Positions 1-12,075 of a DNA stretch of 64,000 nucleotides are shown here, piece after piece. The notes under the pieces are model-generated. The model saw nothing but the letters and a program-made list of their open reading frames with translations, was not told the origin of the DNA and made no database searches. The stretch comes from Clytia hemisphaerica (taxonomy: Eukaryota > Cnidaria > Hydrozoa > Leptothecata > Clytiidae). The position numbers were made by a program, and so were the translations under genes. Each line of letters begins with the position of its first letter. Within the stretch, counting starts at the first letter, position 1. The stretch is from the NCBI GenBank assembly GCA_902728285.1, contig CACVBU010000749.1, positions 272,352 through 336,351 on the forward strand. The letters are read 5' to 3'.

Positions 1-2026
1 TTGTTCAAATTCCCCAACACTAGCAAGAAGTGATTTAATTTCAGAGTAATGTTCTGCTGTGTGAATTTCTACATTAATACGAGATTCCGAACCCCTCCAA
101 AGTGATGAGATGTACTGTGCATAAGGTGAATGAATCATATCTTTGTTATTTAGCAGCGAATAATAGATCTGCTCTGTCGGATTTTTACCTGATGCTCGAA
201 AATTGTCGCCTGTCAAACGGACAAACAATGTCTTTGATTTTGGATTTAAATGTCCGTAAAGTGATCTATTGATTTTGTTGAGCTGATCAAAAAAAATTTT
301 CTGTTTTTCCTCACAAGGAAAATTGAATTTTTCTCGCCAGAATTTACTTGTCAAAACAAATTTTAAAGTGTCGGTGACATTTGTTCCGACTGAAAGGCAA
401 TCATCACCAGGGCAATTACAAAAAGACCTTTTTACCTCACCAACATCTAGGTTTTGTAAATAATGTGTTACTTCATTGTACGAGGCTAGAATAACACCCT
501 GCGATTTCAATATTCGTTTCAGATTTTTGTAGCCTCGTTGGGTAAGATCAGTTCGCATTAATACAATTGAAGCACTTTCATTCACTGATATTTCTTTTGA
601 GGGAGGGTTTTTTAGAATGACTTTACTAATCTTCTTTTTGAAAGATTCATTCTCATCAATAGCATCTTCCACAATGCCTGGGTGTTTCTCCAAGAGATAA
701 GACACATAGCCTATGGTGAAAGGAAGTTAAAGACAGTCAGCCAAAAAATTTAAATTTCACCGTAATCAATTTTGTCAAAGATTTTAGCTGTTTCTGGAAA
801 AAGTTACAGTGTTTGCGCTACACTTTTTATCACCTGCTAATGTTTTGAATGCGTTTGAAGAGTCAATTTTGGTGAATTTTCCGACAAAATTCTTCACTTG
901 GACTGTCCAGCTTATAATTTCAAAATAAAATAGATGCAAAATGAAGATATTTGAGATTGCCGCCTTACTTACTTTTGACATCATTGAAACTGGCATAATC
1001 GACAACGTCGTTAATCTTTTTGTTTCTCTTCTCCTTTGATTTTTTGGACATAAGGTTACTTGTCGGGCCTGCATTTCGTCCCCTAATGTTTATTATATCG
1101 TTGAGCAATAAATCGTCAACCTTTTCTACAACCTTTTCCAATTTTTTCAAAATGTCTGCCCTGTAAAAGCCAAAGAATTCAAAACCAGACCAGTGTTTTT
1201 TTGTTAGTGCCTTGATTTGTAGCAAGATTTGAGAGACCGCAATAGTAATGTTGTCAGATTGGACAGAAGAATCATTGGTCTCGCAAATAAATTGAGGTGT
1301 TGGCCCAGAAGCCATAACTTTACATGTGACCAATACGGTCTTTTCATCCTGGCATTTAACTGCGCGCGTTGAAGTAAAACCGTGTCTTAGGTAGAAAGTT
1401 GTATTTTGATATGTTTTCTCATATAATCTTGAAAACTCTCCCGTCACACGTTCTCCGTAACAGTAAACACCAAGCCATGTGACATTGTCTTCTAAATCTA
1501 CAACTTCCGAGAGCACACTATCACTCTTGAAAAAAACATTATTTGAATTACCAGCAGTGACATTATTTTTACCAGTTTCATTTGAACCAAGTAAGCTTTG
1601 CACATCTTTTCTATTCAAACCAAAGAACTTTACACCCGTCCATCTTTTATTGTATTTTACATTCAAAATTTTCAAAATCTCATTTGAAACGGTTGTTATG
1701 TACAACGAAGAAATTTGTCTATTCACATTATTAGCAGTATCGATATCTTCAACAACAGGGACAAGTTTTCCACCGATTTCAACTTTAACTTTAACTGCTG
1801 TAGCATTGTAGATAGGAAAACCAAGATTACTCTTGTTGATAGAGCATGTTACCTTGAACAAACTGTCTTCCCCTTTAACTAGCCTTGTAGCACGATAACC
1901 ATCAGTTAATATGCCACCACTCTTGAGCCCCCAACTTTCTTGATTTTGACCCCGAACCTTTGACCCCTTTGCAACACAAGCAAGCCAAAGAACTTTCAAT
2001 TTCTCATCATTCAGGAATTTTTCCAT
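1..2026 (-). CDS. FYR-like/DDE-like/zinc-knuckle family, copy A (5' part, open)
   Basis: Two exons are visible, 2026-973 and 710-1, joined by a GT-AG intron (711-972) in phase 1; the gene continues off the window. I start at the ATG at 2026 because it matches the start of copy C; an upstream in-frame extension has no support. Exon 1 holds two similar modules. Each has a GF/GY-x-S/A-TR stretch (about residues 40-75 and 210-250) followed by W-T/S-G-x-x-FFG (about 129-136 and 279-286), which resembles FYRN followed by FYRC. Next comes IRGRNAGPTSNL (about 314-325) and a basic linker. Exon 2 contains RLTGDNFRA (D near residue 520) and SLWRGSESR, both conserved in copies B and C. No stop or frameshift is seen. 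Function is inferred: an RNase H-type transposase or a gene derived from one. The FYR reading is by pattern only. Confidence 0.6.
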
Positions 2027-2912
2027 TTTTAATCTAGAATAAAGCAGTAGTTGTATAAAATAAGGTGAAAAAATTTGACAACCGGTCAAAACAGTCTTCC
2101 TTTATACAAACAACCAGTCGGGTCTAACTCTGACTATGACCTTACTTATTACGCAAACAATTGTGCGATTGAGACGGGAAAGTTATAATATACATTATGT
2201 ATATTATGATCGAATCATTTCGTAACATGTTAAAAGTTATATCTTTGCACGGCTAAACCCGACTGCATCGGAGAAAAAATTCTTTTGCCGCCTCCAATAT
2301 TTCGCGGGAGAAAGCTACCATTTTTAATCTTCGGCTTTGTTTATTTTTTCAGAGATCCCTCGATCCCTAGCTCATCCCGGGTGAGATCCCTCTAAAAAAA
2401 GTTTGAATTATCAAGACTGTATTCATAATTTATTGATGTTATTGGCATAAATTAAACAAGTTATACACACTGATTGGATAGGACTTAATTATTACAGTTC
2501 CAGTTTGATTTCGAGCCGGAATAAGAAATTATGCAACAAAAAGGGATTAAATCTTAGAAGTCAAAGATCCTCATCTAAGAGAAACCCGTAAAGCGGAAAG
2601 ATCGCCGTGTTTCACAATTATAAACCAAAGACAAGCAAGAAAATAAAATAACATACCAAAAAATGAGAATTTTTGAGCGTGAAGTTAAACTTTATTTTGA
2701 TATTTCAAATTTTAGGCTCGGTCACTCGTCTGTAAAACAAAAATTTAAACTGACCTCGCTTTATGTCCTAATAAAAATAAAAACTTATTGGTTTCATTTT
2801 ATTTCCCAATTTAGATTTGATCCTAGAAAAAAATCAGAAAGCTGAAAAAAATGTAGCTAATTAAAAAACAAAAGATCAGGAAAATCCTAGAAAAGCAAAA
2901 GTGTTCACATCA
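2027..2912. other. Intergenic, upstream of copy A
   Basis: No gene is recognised. A short A/T palindrome sits near 2188-2210. The region should hold the promoter of copy A, but no clear core element stands out. Confidence 0.4.
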
Positions 2913-3569
2913 CTAAATGACAATAGGCAGAGTGTCATCTAACTGTCCACGTCCACCATCACTCTCGTTTCCACTTTCTTCTTCTCTCTCAGATCCAGAT
3001 CCATCAATTAACAATCGTCTGATTTGCACTAGCAAATTATCAAACCCCCTTAGTACCATTTGTTTGGCAATACCACTTTCGCATCTACATTTGGGGCATT
3101 TCTTTCGGTAATTTCCAGATTACCATGTGTCGATACAGCTTTGACAACCTAAAACGGTCACGCATCCCGTACAAGCAACAATTGGGCTTCTAGATGGGAT
3201 GACTTTGCAAATGCAGCACTTGAAAGCTTCCTCGAGTTCTGCAAGGAATGGCCCATTAAAATTGTGGCGTATTGCAACTTGGGTGGATTTCCGTACGAAA
3301 TTCTTCATCTCCATAAGTTCTTTAACAATTGCGTCAAATTGTTCAGCAGTTGGAACGACAGGTGGGCGTCTCGGTCTTCTTCTTTTCCGTAAGGGTTCTT
3401 CTTCTTCATCATCGCTTTCTCCATTGCTCAAGCTCTGCTCGACCGCAAAAAATTTTCTGGAACCGACCTTCCAAAAATGAATGCCTGAGAAGAAAACAAA
3501 GAATTTGTTCGTTAGTACGTTAGTACACATATGTAATATTGAAACTCTACAACGAAGTGTGGAAATCAT
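2913..3569 (-). pseudogene. RING-type zinc-finger protein with an in-frame stop
   Basis: Reading on the minus strand gives an acidic then basic stretch (DDEEEEPLRKRRRPRRPP), a helical segment, and a cysteine-rich finger: CCIC, then CTGC, CQSC and, after a stop, CPKC. The spacing suits a RING-like cross-brace (candidate E3 ubiquitin ligase), although the usual histidine is not evident. The TAA at 3120-3122 falls inside the finger, just after CIDTW. The same frame then stays open to a TAG at 2913-2915 with an acidic Ser/Glu-rich tail. So either one nonsense change broke the gene or a splice avoids it; no good GT-AG pair is visible there. The true 5' end is unclear; a possible acceptor lies near 3455. 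Confidence 0.5.
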
Positions 3570-3799
3570 GAAAATTCACCGCGACATATATTTTCTTAAT
3601 CTTTTCCTTTGCTTTACGTTCTGGACTTCTATGACAAGTAGAAGACGTGACACTCGCTGTTTAATAAAAAGTACCTAATGTAAATATTTTTTTGTCAAAC
3701 CTTTTTTAGTTTTTAACAAATAGCTTTGAAAGATTTACCAACTAAGCACCAACTTGATTTTAATCAAAAGATTTGGACATAAAAGGGTTTTTGAGTTAA

Positions 3800-6220
3800 C
3801 TCCACTAAAATAAGGCCCGGACATTTATTGTATTATCCCGGAGTTTCACTCTCGGCCCCAACCGCGGGTAAACGTGACCGCTGGTTTTTATGTTAGCCTA
3901 GCCGGCTTTGCCGTTTTTTGACTATCCGGATGAAAATGGCCATTTTCGGGTTGGTCTGCGATTTGCGATTTCTTAACATTTTGTGTAATGGCTGGAAGAC
4001 GAGAAAATGGCCGCTTGATTTACTGTCAAACAAACATTGGAAAAGCTTCCTTGATCATTTCAATCTGCAAGATTTTGGCCAACGAAATCCTTGGAAGGTT
4101 CAAGATAAACTACATTGAAAGGTTTGATTATGTTATTTTAACAGACACTTTAACTATTCTTCTGGAAAAACCTTCCCTTTTTGTAGCAAAGGCATACTTG
4201 GAAAATATATCAAGGCAGTGAATCCTCTGATTGACCTTGAATTGAGTTAATGAACTTTATATTTGACATCAATAATTAAATGAGTACTGTAGTTTGAATT
4301 TTCTTTGACTCAAAATAGTCAACCTCCATAGATGTCGAGAGTCCCAAGCACACCCCCTATCTCCAGACAGTGTCAATTGAACAACTTTGAACAAAAATCG
4401 CAATGAAACCAATCGAACGTAATCGAACGCGATCGAATAATTGTGATTCGATTGTCGAACGTAATTGAATCTCAATCGAACGACAATTGCGTTCGACAAT
4501 CGAATTGCAATTATTCTATTTGTGTTCAATTGCATTCAACTGATTCGGCTTTCGATTCGTTCGATTGACACCGTCTGGCTATCTCCCAGGGAATGTCAAT
4601 CGATTTTTCGATTGCCGAATCAATTGAAGTTGATCGAATCTAATCGAATGATTAAACTTCGATTGGTCGAATCAATCGATCACCAATCGAAGTTACATTT
4701 TTTTCATGCTTAATTCCAGGCTTAGTTAATCAATATAATCGATAATCTTGAGTAATCGATAAATAATCGATAATCTTGAGTAATCGATAAATAATCGATA
4801 AGTAATCGATGGATTAGATATCGATTAACCGATAAATTTGTCGGACTTTTTCAGTCAATGACCTTTCCTTCGTTCAAAAATTTTATTATTGTTTATTAGA
4901 TGGTTAGAAAAAGTCCGACAAATTTACCGACTCACCGACTCAATTTTCGAGAGTCGGTCGGGCGACGCGAAACGAAGATATTTGTGATTGCCGCTTTAAT
5001 CAGAAGTAATCGAACATCAATTGAATCCAATCAAATATCAATAGAATCCAATCAACTAATCAATTAATCGATACTTAATTTAATCGAAGTATAATCGATC
5101 TATAATCGATAAACAATCGATGAGAAAATTGATCGATAAATAATCGAGCTTTGAAAAAATCTTGAGCATCGATTACCTATCGATTCTATCGGTTAATCGA
5201 TATCTAATCCATCGATTACTTATCGATTATTTATCGATTACTCAAGATTATCGATTATTTATCGATTACTCAAGATTATCGATTATATTGATTAACTAAG
5301 CCTGGAATTAAGCATGAAAAAAATGTAACTTCGATTGGTGATCGATTGATTCGACCAATCGAAGTTTAATCATTCGATTAGATTCGATCAACTTCAATTG
5401 ATTCGGCAATCGAAAAATCGATTGACATTCCCTGGGAGATAGCCAGACGGTGTCAATCGAACGAATCGAAAGCCGAATCAGTTGAATGCAATTGAACACA
5501 AATAGAATAATTGCAATTCGATTGTCGAACGCAATTGTCGTTCGATTGAGATTCAATTACGTTCGACAATCGAATCACAATTATTCGATCGCGTTCGATT
5601 ACGTTCGATTGGTTTCATTGCGATTTTTGTTCAAAGTTGTTCAATTGACACTGTCTGGAGATAGGGGGTGTGCTTGGGACTCTCGACATCTATGGAGGTT
5701 GACTATTTTGAGTCAAAGAAAATTCAAACTACATTACTCATTTAATTATTGATGTCAAATATAAAGTTCATTAACTCAATTCAAGGTCAATCAGAGGATT
5801 CACTGCCTTGATATATTTTCCAAGTATGCCTTTGCTACAAAAAGGGAAGGTTTTCCAGAAGAATAGTTAAAGTGTCTGTTAAAATAACATAATCAAACCT
5901 TTCAATGTAGTTTATCTTGAACCTTCCAAGGATTTCGTTGGCCAAAATCTTGCAGATTGAAATGATCAAGGAAGCTTTTCCAATGTTTGTTTGACAGTAA
6001 ATCAAGCGGCCATTTTCTCGTCTTCCAGCCATTACACAAAATGTTAAGAAATCGCAAATCGCAGACCAACCCGAAAATGGCCATTTTCATCCGGATAGTC
6101 AAAAAACGGCAAAGCCGGCTAGGCTAACATAAAAACCAGCGGTCACGTTTACCCGCGGTTGGGGCCGAGAGTGAAACTCCGGGATAATACAATAAATGTC
6201 CGGGCCTTATTTTAGTGGAG
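3800..6220. repeat. Large near-perfect palindrome (foldback element)
   Basis: The left arm (about 3800-4833) reappears inverted at about 5188-6220. The arms are about 1.03 kb, nearly identical, and differ by roughly one indel and few substitutions over the stretches compared. The outer ends read CTCCACTAAAATAAGGCCCGG and its inverse. The inner third of each arm is packed with TCGATTA/TAATCGAT motifs. Mirror-image reading frames in the two arms are by-products of the symmetry and not genes. It could be a foldback transposon, an inverted segmental duplication, or an assembly fold-back. The right edge abuts a TATAATTCGAAC repeat. Confidence 0.85.
4833..4926. repeat. Small inverted repeat inside the palindrome spacer
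   Basis: AAATTTGTCGGACTTTTTC is followed about 55 bases later by its inverse, GAAAAAGTCCGACAAATTT. It lies in the ~355-bp spacer between the palindrome arms, next to the left arm. Confidence 0.7.
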
Positions 6221-6221
6221 C

Positions 6222-6411
6222 TATAATTCGAACCCATGTAATTCGAAAAATCATTCAGACCAAACAGACTTATTACAGGTCCCATCAAGAAATTTCAATC
6301 ATGGAATTCGAATTTTCGACTTTTTTGATTGATGAGGCTATTGACACTGTAAAAAAGATCTGACCCTTTTCGAACCAGCGAACGTCATCCCACTGATTCA
6401 GATCTCTGAGG
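6222..6411. repeat. 190-bp direct repeat, copy 1
   Basis: Nearly identical to 7306-7495; the clear difference is TTACAGG versus TTTCAGG. It starts with TATAATTCGAACCCATG, a pattern I associate with pogo/Tigger-type ends. On the minus strand it includes the acceptor and body of a short putative exon of the 6605-9536 gene. Here the exon copy lies beyond the last recognised exon. Confidence 0.85.
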
Positions 6412-6604
6412 AGATTTTCAAGAAACCAGAGCAGAAAATGAAACAACCGAAATCAAAGACTTTTTTAAAAGTTATATCAGGTCAAAAATAAGAAAACTCA
6501 TTTAGTTCGAAATTGTATACTTAAAGAGAAATTTTTCCCGTAAGAGTTAATAAGAATTAAATAGGACGAGAAGTTTCTTATGCCGGAAAAACAACGGCTT
6601 TTAC

Positions 6605-9536
6605 CTTTGATATTTGATTCATTTTTTGATAATGTTGTTGAAGAGATCAAAACACTTTGAGAAGGCGCAGGGTGTATTAATGTGCTGCGCTCTGATTGGA
6701 AAATTGAACTTTCAGCTCTTATTGATTGGCTGAAAGATGATGGAGTGGTAGTAAATCTGCTAACTGATTGGCTGATTGCTGAAATGCTTGTAAATGATTG
6801 GTTGACAGAAAATACGGTATCTGCTGATTGGCTCACTGACAAGATACTGCTTTCTGATTGGATAATTTCAATACTGGATTCTTGAGATGATGGTCTAATT
6901 GATGTGGGATCTTCTATATAAATATTTGACTGTGAAGGCATAGTCGGTGGCATTTTGGTTGTACGTCTGGTGGTTGTTGTGGTCGATTGTTCAGTCGTTG
7001 GTTGACCTAAAATTAATTTTACATCATTATTGTAATCAACCTAAATTTGTTCGCTTTAAGGGTTGTATTTTTTTTTTCAACAATCATATAGCTGAAATCG
7101 AGGCTAGGTACCTTGTTGTGCGCAGTTTAACAAGAAACTAATTTGACTATCGCTTGGTGTTTCAGCTATAGAAGCAGTAAATGATTTAATTCAATAGTAC
7201 AATTGAACTCATGTAATTCGAACTCCTATAGTTCGAATACTCACTTAATTCGAACAAATTCAGTGGTCCCCTCAGAATTTACCTTGAAAGCTATACAAAA
7301 CTCCTTATAATTCGAACCCATGTAATTCGAAAAATCATTCAGACCAAACAGACTTATTTCAGGTCCCATCAAGAAATTTCAATCATGGAATTCGAATTTT
7401 CGACTTTTTTGATTGATGAGGCTATTGACACTGTAAAAAAGATCTGACCCTTTTCGAACCAGCGAACGTCATCCCACTGATTCAGATCTCTGAGGTGAAG
7501 TTTTGTATTATTATTGCGAGTGGTTAGGTATTCTAGGTGTTTGTACAAAACTAGTCTTACCTTTTCAACACTTTCGATCAAGGCAACTTTGATCTTGGAC
7601 TGGTTAGTTTCGATAGGCACGGAGATTTCACCAAACAACCTTTAATAGATTTAATGGGTTGTTGATAATAAAAACAAAATAATCTGAAATATTTCCACAA
7701 ACTCATACTTAATTTGTTTACAAGAGTCAGGATGTTACATTAAGCTATCAAAAAACTGTTGTACCGTCTATATTTTTTTCGCGTTCTTGGTCCAGTGCAT
7801 TTAGTTTTCAGCTCGGGTAGATCTTCTCCTCTTTCCCTCAACATCTTTTGGAGCACTTGACCCGCATTTCCTGGACAGATTCCTATGATTTGACCAATTG
7901 AATAAAATTTAAAATGTAATTTATGGGAAAATAGCTAGAAACTTTAAAAGAAATAACACCCCTGTCTCAGTGCCCCGGTGGAACTTTTCCACTCGGTAGA
8001 TATATAATGCCAGATAAAAAGATCAAACTTAGGCAAAAATAAAAGAATGCAGTGTTTCCGGAATGCGGGTGAAGGCAAAAAAGTTCTAACCGTTTTTGTT
8101 CGTTAAATTGTGTTCTTCTGCCAATGTTTTGAACTTGACTACTTCATTACGTGTTTTTAGTCCATGCACCTATAATAATTTTAGAAAAGAGTAATATTCT
8201 ATTTAGAAAAAATTCTGGCAGACAAATCATTCAAATCAATAAAAAATAGATGGTGGGTTCCAGCAAAAGAGAGTATATTGCATTTACTATAACCAGAATT
8301 AACACACACATTAAAGGCATTCACCTTTTCTATACAACCTTCCAGATCATCAATTACATAACTATCTGTTGGGCCAACATGATTGTGGGGTCTTTTCGTT
8401 CCAGCAGCAATCATTTCATTTCGGAGTTTTGTTCTTGATACAGCGCTCGATTTCGTTTCCATTGACTTTACAGATCTTTCTCTGGCCCGAGCATTCATGG
8501 AAACATCATTACCGTAAGCCCTAATATTGTGAGGAACAAAAACAGATTCCAGGGTTAATATATTTAAGACCTTAAACAATACACGTTTTTTATAAGAATA
8601 AACTATATAAAACATAAGGATGTTCTTATAAAAATAACGTGTAACCTGTAAAAAGTTTTTTAAAATCTTTCAATTATCCGTCTAAAATCTTTCTTTCTAA
8701 CAATAGAGTAATTCAAATTAAGGTAGATGGTTGTTAAGAAAAAAAATTGAAAATAATTTAATATACTTTTCAGTTTTGAGGCAGACTTCACGACTAATTT
8801 TGACTTTCAAGCTTCTATACTTTTGAATTTGAGTTAAAAACATTTATTATTAAAAGCTCAAAAGATTGTTCAATAATCAAACCTCAACACTATTGTTTGT
8901 TCATCATGTTTCTCGACTGCTTTCTTAAAATTTCTTGCTAATGAATTCTTTTCTTTCTTCCTCAAGTGACTATTAAGCTTTCCTATTGCCTCTTGGAAAC
9001 TACACCCATGATTCTCCGAAAACTCTTTGTTCAGCTGATCTACCTTCTCAGAAGCAATATCTCTCAACTCTTCATTCGTTGGCTTGAACAAACCACCTGC
9101 AGTTGCTTTTTCAAGCGATCCAATGTCTTTCTTCATCGGGAACAAACACAACAATTTTCGATAACGCTCACTTTTCAAACAACCTTTACAGTCAAACAAA
9201 CTATGTTGCTGCTTTTGACCAATATTCAACTTGTCCCATACCGCGAGAGAGAATTCATCCTTCAATTTTTTCTTTTCTTCTTTGCTTTTTTTCCCAAGAT
9301 TTTCTAAATTTTGTTTCATTTTCGCTACATTGCTGGTGAACCACTTGTATTTGACATCAAAACCCTCCCCATCTTTCATGGATTCGACAAATCGCTCATA
9401 CCCAGTCTTTAAAACATTACTAACAACAGTGACACAACAATTTTTATTCAAACTACTACGATCACAACACTCTAACAAAACAATCTTTCCAAATCCACAA
9501 CTCAAAGGCTCCAAAATGGACGGCATGACTGGTTCT
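6605..9536 (-). CDS. Multi-exon lysine-rich protein of unknown function
   Basis: Minus-strand exons with matching splice phases: 9536-8883, 8520-8325, 8169-8091, 7882-7765, 7639-7561, then 7165-7112 and 7006-6605. A candidate exon, 7489-7449, fits the exon after it but not the one before it (off by two bases), so that join is uncertain. The N-terminal part is helical and lysine-rich, with a W-x2-L-x7-H-x4-C-x2-C patch and FP. The middle is basic (RARERSVK, CTGPRTRKKYRR). The 7165-6605 part is rich in Ser, Gln and Thr, with repeated SQS/NQS. The 9536 boundary is an acceptor in phase 2, so an upstream exon probably exists, although an internal ATG (near 9529) is possible. The last donor (6604) has no partner found. 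The N-terminal region resembles uncharacterised cnidarian proteins. Function unknown. Confidence 0.6.
7306..7495. repeat. 190-bp direct repeat, copy 2
   Basis: Partner of 6222-6411. This copy lies within the 6605-9536 gene and supplies the putative 41-bp exon 7489-7449. Just upstream, 7190-7300 has more ATTCGAAC motifs and CAGTGGTCCCCTC, like the end of a pogo/Tigger-type element. Confidence 0.8.
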
Positions 9537-9544
9537 CTAAACAT

Positions 9545-11058
9545 AAAAAAGAATGACTATTAGAAATTATAACAAATTATCATGTACAGTGGAATTTCTT
9601 ACTTTTAATTCACTATTCATACTAAATCTACCTTTTCAAGAATCATCAACCACAACCACATATCGGTAGAAATAGGCAATCTTTTAAAACGAAATCAAAT
9701 TAAAACAGTTTTGATATTAGGGGATCGAGAATTTTAGTATAAATTAAAAGAAATTTCAGATCAACTGAACTTATGATATTTTACAAGGGAGATATTATAT
9801 GTAGTCTAATGAGACTTCCTTAAAATTTAATTTATGCAAGTACAAAGGGGAAGCAATTATAATCTCTAGTTCCCAGTGCCTTAAAATAACCCAAGACTCG
9901 TTAGATTCTAAGCACCCTCACTAACCACCATTTTACTCGAAAAAAAAACACATGAAAATGGATTCTGACAATCAAGATTTTTCCCATCTGATCTTCATAT
10001 TTTACCTGGAAAACAACTATGCTGACTTTCACATACAGTTGACATTTATGTGATTCAGTTAAACCAACAACTTTGTGCCATACTTTTAAAATTTGTCTTA
10101 AAAAAGTAAATAGAAATATTGGTTATGTAAAACTTTGACAAAGGGATATACATAGTAGACTGAAAATTGTTTAACTAAAGCTCATCAAAAAGCCCTTGGT
10201 CAAGAAAAAAACTAATGCCTCTAAATCTTTTTGTCTTTGTATCTTATTTTATAAAGATTAAGAAAACAAAAAATAAATGCAACTACTTAAATTATTGACT
10301 TGTAATCATAATGATTAAATATTTTGTTCAGCTGTAATAACCTTTAAAAAGAGAACTATATTCTGAACAAAAATATAATTTCTGTACATTAAACTATAAT
10401 ATAATAAAACAATAATTTTAATCTTGAAAATGTTCAAAAACTACTAAGTATATACCCTCTAAAACCTTTAAAAATTCGTATAGCCTTCGATTAGCACTTT
10501 TATTCTGCAGAATAGAGACTGAAACTATAGCTCATTTTAATTGTCTAGCTTTCAGACAATAGTGAAAGATGTTTTCTATCTCCTACATTACAGCTTCAGC
10601 AAGAAAAAGATCCTGAATAATATATTAATAAGATTTCTTTATGGTGTGGTTGGGTGTCACTATCTATCAGTCTCTCCTTATCAACCTGTATCAACACACA
10701 AATAAAAAGCCAAAAATAGAGTGGTTTCTATGTCAAAATCTTATAAAAACTTTCAATAATACAATTGACCAGTGTGTGAGGGCTACTTCAATTTCTGCTC
10801 ATCTTCACGTTAATTAAAGCAAAATGGAAATCAATCAGTACTTTTCCCCTACAATTCTTAAAAAAATAATTGTCAGATAATTGCTATGACCCTGTCCTAT
10901 AAAAATCAACAATTCTGTGCAGCCCTCCCACAAAAAAATCTGTAAGTATCACCTGAAGTATCATGAAGAAAAATAAATAAATAAATAAATAGAACAAAAA
11001 GTTTGAAAAATACATTGCGAAAGTAATTAATTTTCATTTGTTAAGATGGTTTTAGTAG
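9545..11058. other. Intergenic, AT-rich
   Basis: No convincing gene or inverted repeat was seen. A short AAAT microsatellite sits near 10974-10992. Confidence 0.5.
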
Positions 11059-12075
11059 TTATTCAGACTGTTTATTTTTCCAATATTGAAATTGTTTAAA
11101 AATATCCCAAGATGATATCCGTTTGGATATCTCAATTCTTTGCATCGAGAATTGCAAGTTTTGCAGCAATTCATTATCTTGATCTGCAACAAAGTTATAA
11201 ATGAAGCCCAAAGAATAAATATCAGTCAACATGGAAGTTTTTGAATTAGAAACATTTCTTAACTCAAAGGCGAGATAAGGATGTTTTTTATTATATTTAT
11301 CGCGTTGGTCCTGAGTCAACGTGTATTTTGCAGGATGTTTCCTGAGTGTTGCCTTACCAAAGTCAATTACAACAGGTGAAAAGTTAGATCTTAAAATAAT
11401 ATTATTACTTTTGAGATCGTTATGTAGCAGACCATTTTTGTGAATATGAATCAATGCATTTATTAAGTCAAAACAAATTTGAGTCCATGTGTTCTGATCA
11501 ATCATATTCTGAATCCTGGCTTTATATATTGTTAATGGTCTGTCTCCAAAAAGAACATACTCCATAACAATTTTTTCATTCAGGACACCAAAGAGATGAG
11601 GAAAATGTTTCGACCCTTGGAGGCGTTGAAGACACGATGCTTCATGTTTAACATCAAAATGATGTGCAGATTTCCCATATTTTATTGCACATTTCAAACG
11701 ATTTAATTGCAACATGACACCAACTTTTACAACCCCAAAGGTTCCCTCGCCAATAATTTCATCCGTCATGTGCACAACCTCTTCGCTTAACATATTTTGT
11801 TTGGTGTCTAATTTAGTCTTTTGTGCTGACAGATCTCTTGAGACTGAAGACAGAATACTGTGCTCTTTAAAAACTGTTCGTTGGAGAGCTCTCAATTCTT
11901 GTTTCGACTTCACCAAAATACTTTCCATCTTACTTTTTTCAGTTTTCATTTTTTGGTTTTCATATTCAACTTTCTTCTTTTCTTCCTCCACTCTTTGTTT
12001 TTCTTCCTCCACTCTTTGTTTTTGCTCCGGCCTAGGAGCCTTTAATTCTCTCTTCCGACAAGAAGGAAGGGTCAA
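11059..12075 (-). CDS. Protein kinase with N-terminal coiled coil
   Basis: The reading frame encodes about 338 residues. Residues 15-60 are Glu/Lys-rich with repeated EEEKQRV, a likely coiled coil. The kinase domain follows: glycine loop IGEGTFGVV (108-116), Lys132 in CAIK, Glu145, the catalytic loop HNDLKSNN (Asp220, Asn225), DFG (239-240), an APE-like PYLAFEL and DIYSLG (Asp285). HND replaces the usual HRD, but all the catalytic residues are present, so it is probably active. It likely phosphorylates Ser/Thr, or it is tyrosine-kinase-like; the substrate is unknown. The frame has no ATG at its 5' end (it opens through TTG), so either an upstream exon is missing or an internal Met is used. 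The similar coiled coil at 13711-14052 could be that exon, but no donor was found there. Confidence 0.8.
   Translation of the reverse strand: MTLPSCRKRELKAPRPEQKQRVEEEKQRVEEEKKKVEYENQKMKTEKSKMESILVKSKQELRALQRTVFKEHSILSSVSRDLSAQKTKLDTKQNMLSEEVVHMTDEIIGEGTFGVVKVGVMLQLNRLKCAIKYGKSAHHFDVKHEASCLQRLQGSKHFPHLFGVLNEKIVMEYVLFGDRPLTIYKARIQNMIDQNTWTQICFDLINALIHIHKNGLLHNDLKSNNIILRSNFSPVVIDFGKATLRKHPAKYTLTQDQRDKYNKKHPYLAFELRNVSNSKTSMLTDIYSLGFIYNFVADQDNELLQNLQFSMQRIEISKRISSWDIFKQFQYWKNKQSE

Noticed and set aside
965..2089. Start of copy A at 2089 rather than 2026
   Set aside because: The extra 21 residues have no counterpart in copy C, which starts at the equivalent of 2026.
4269..5752. Pairs of identical small frames in the palindrome arms
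   Set aside because: They mirror each other only because the DNA is inverted, and they consist of TCGATTA-derived low-complexity sequence.
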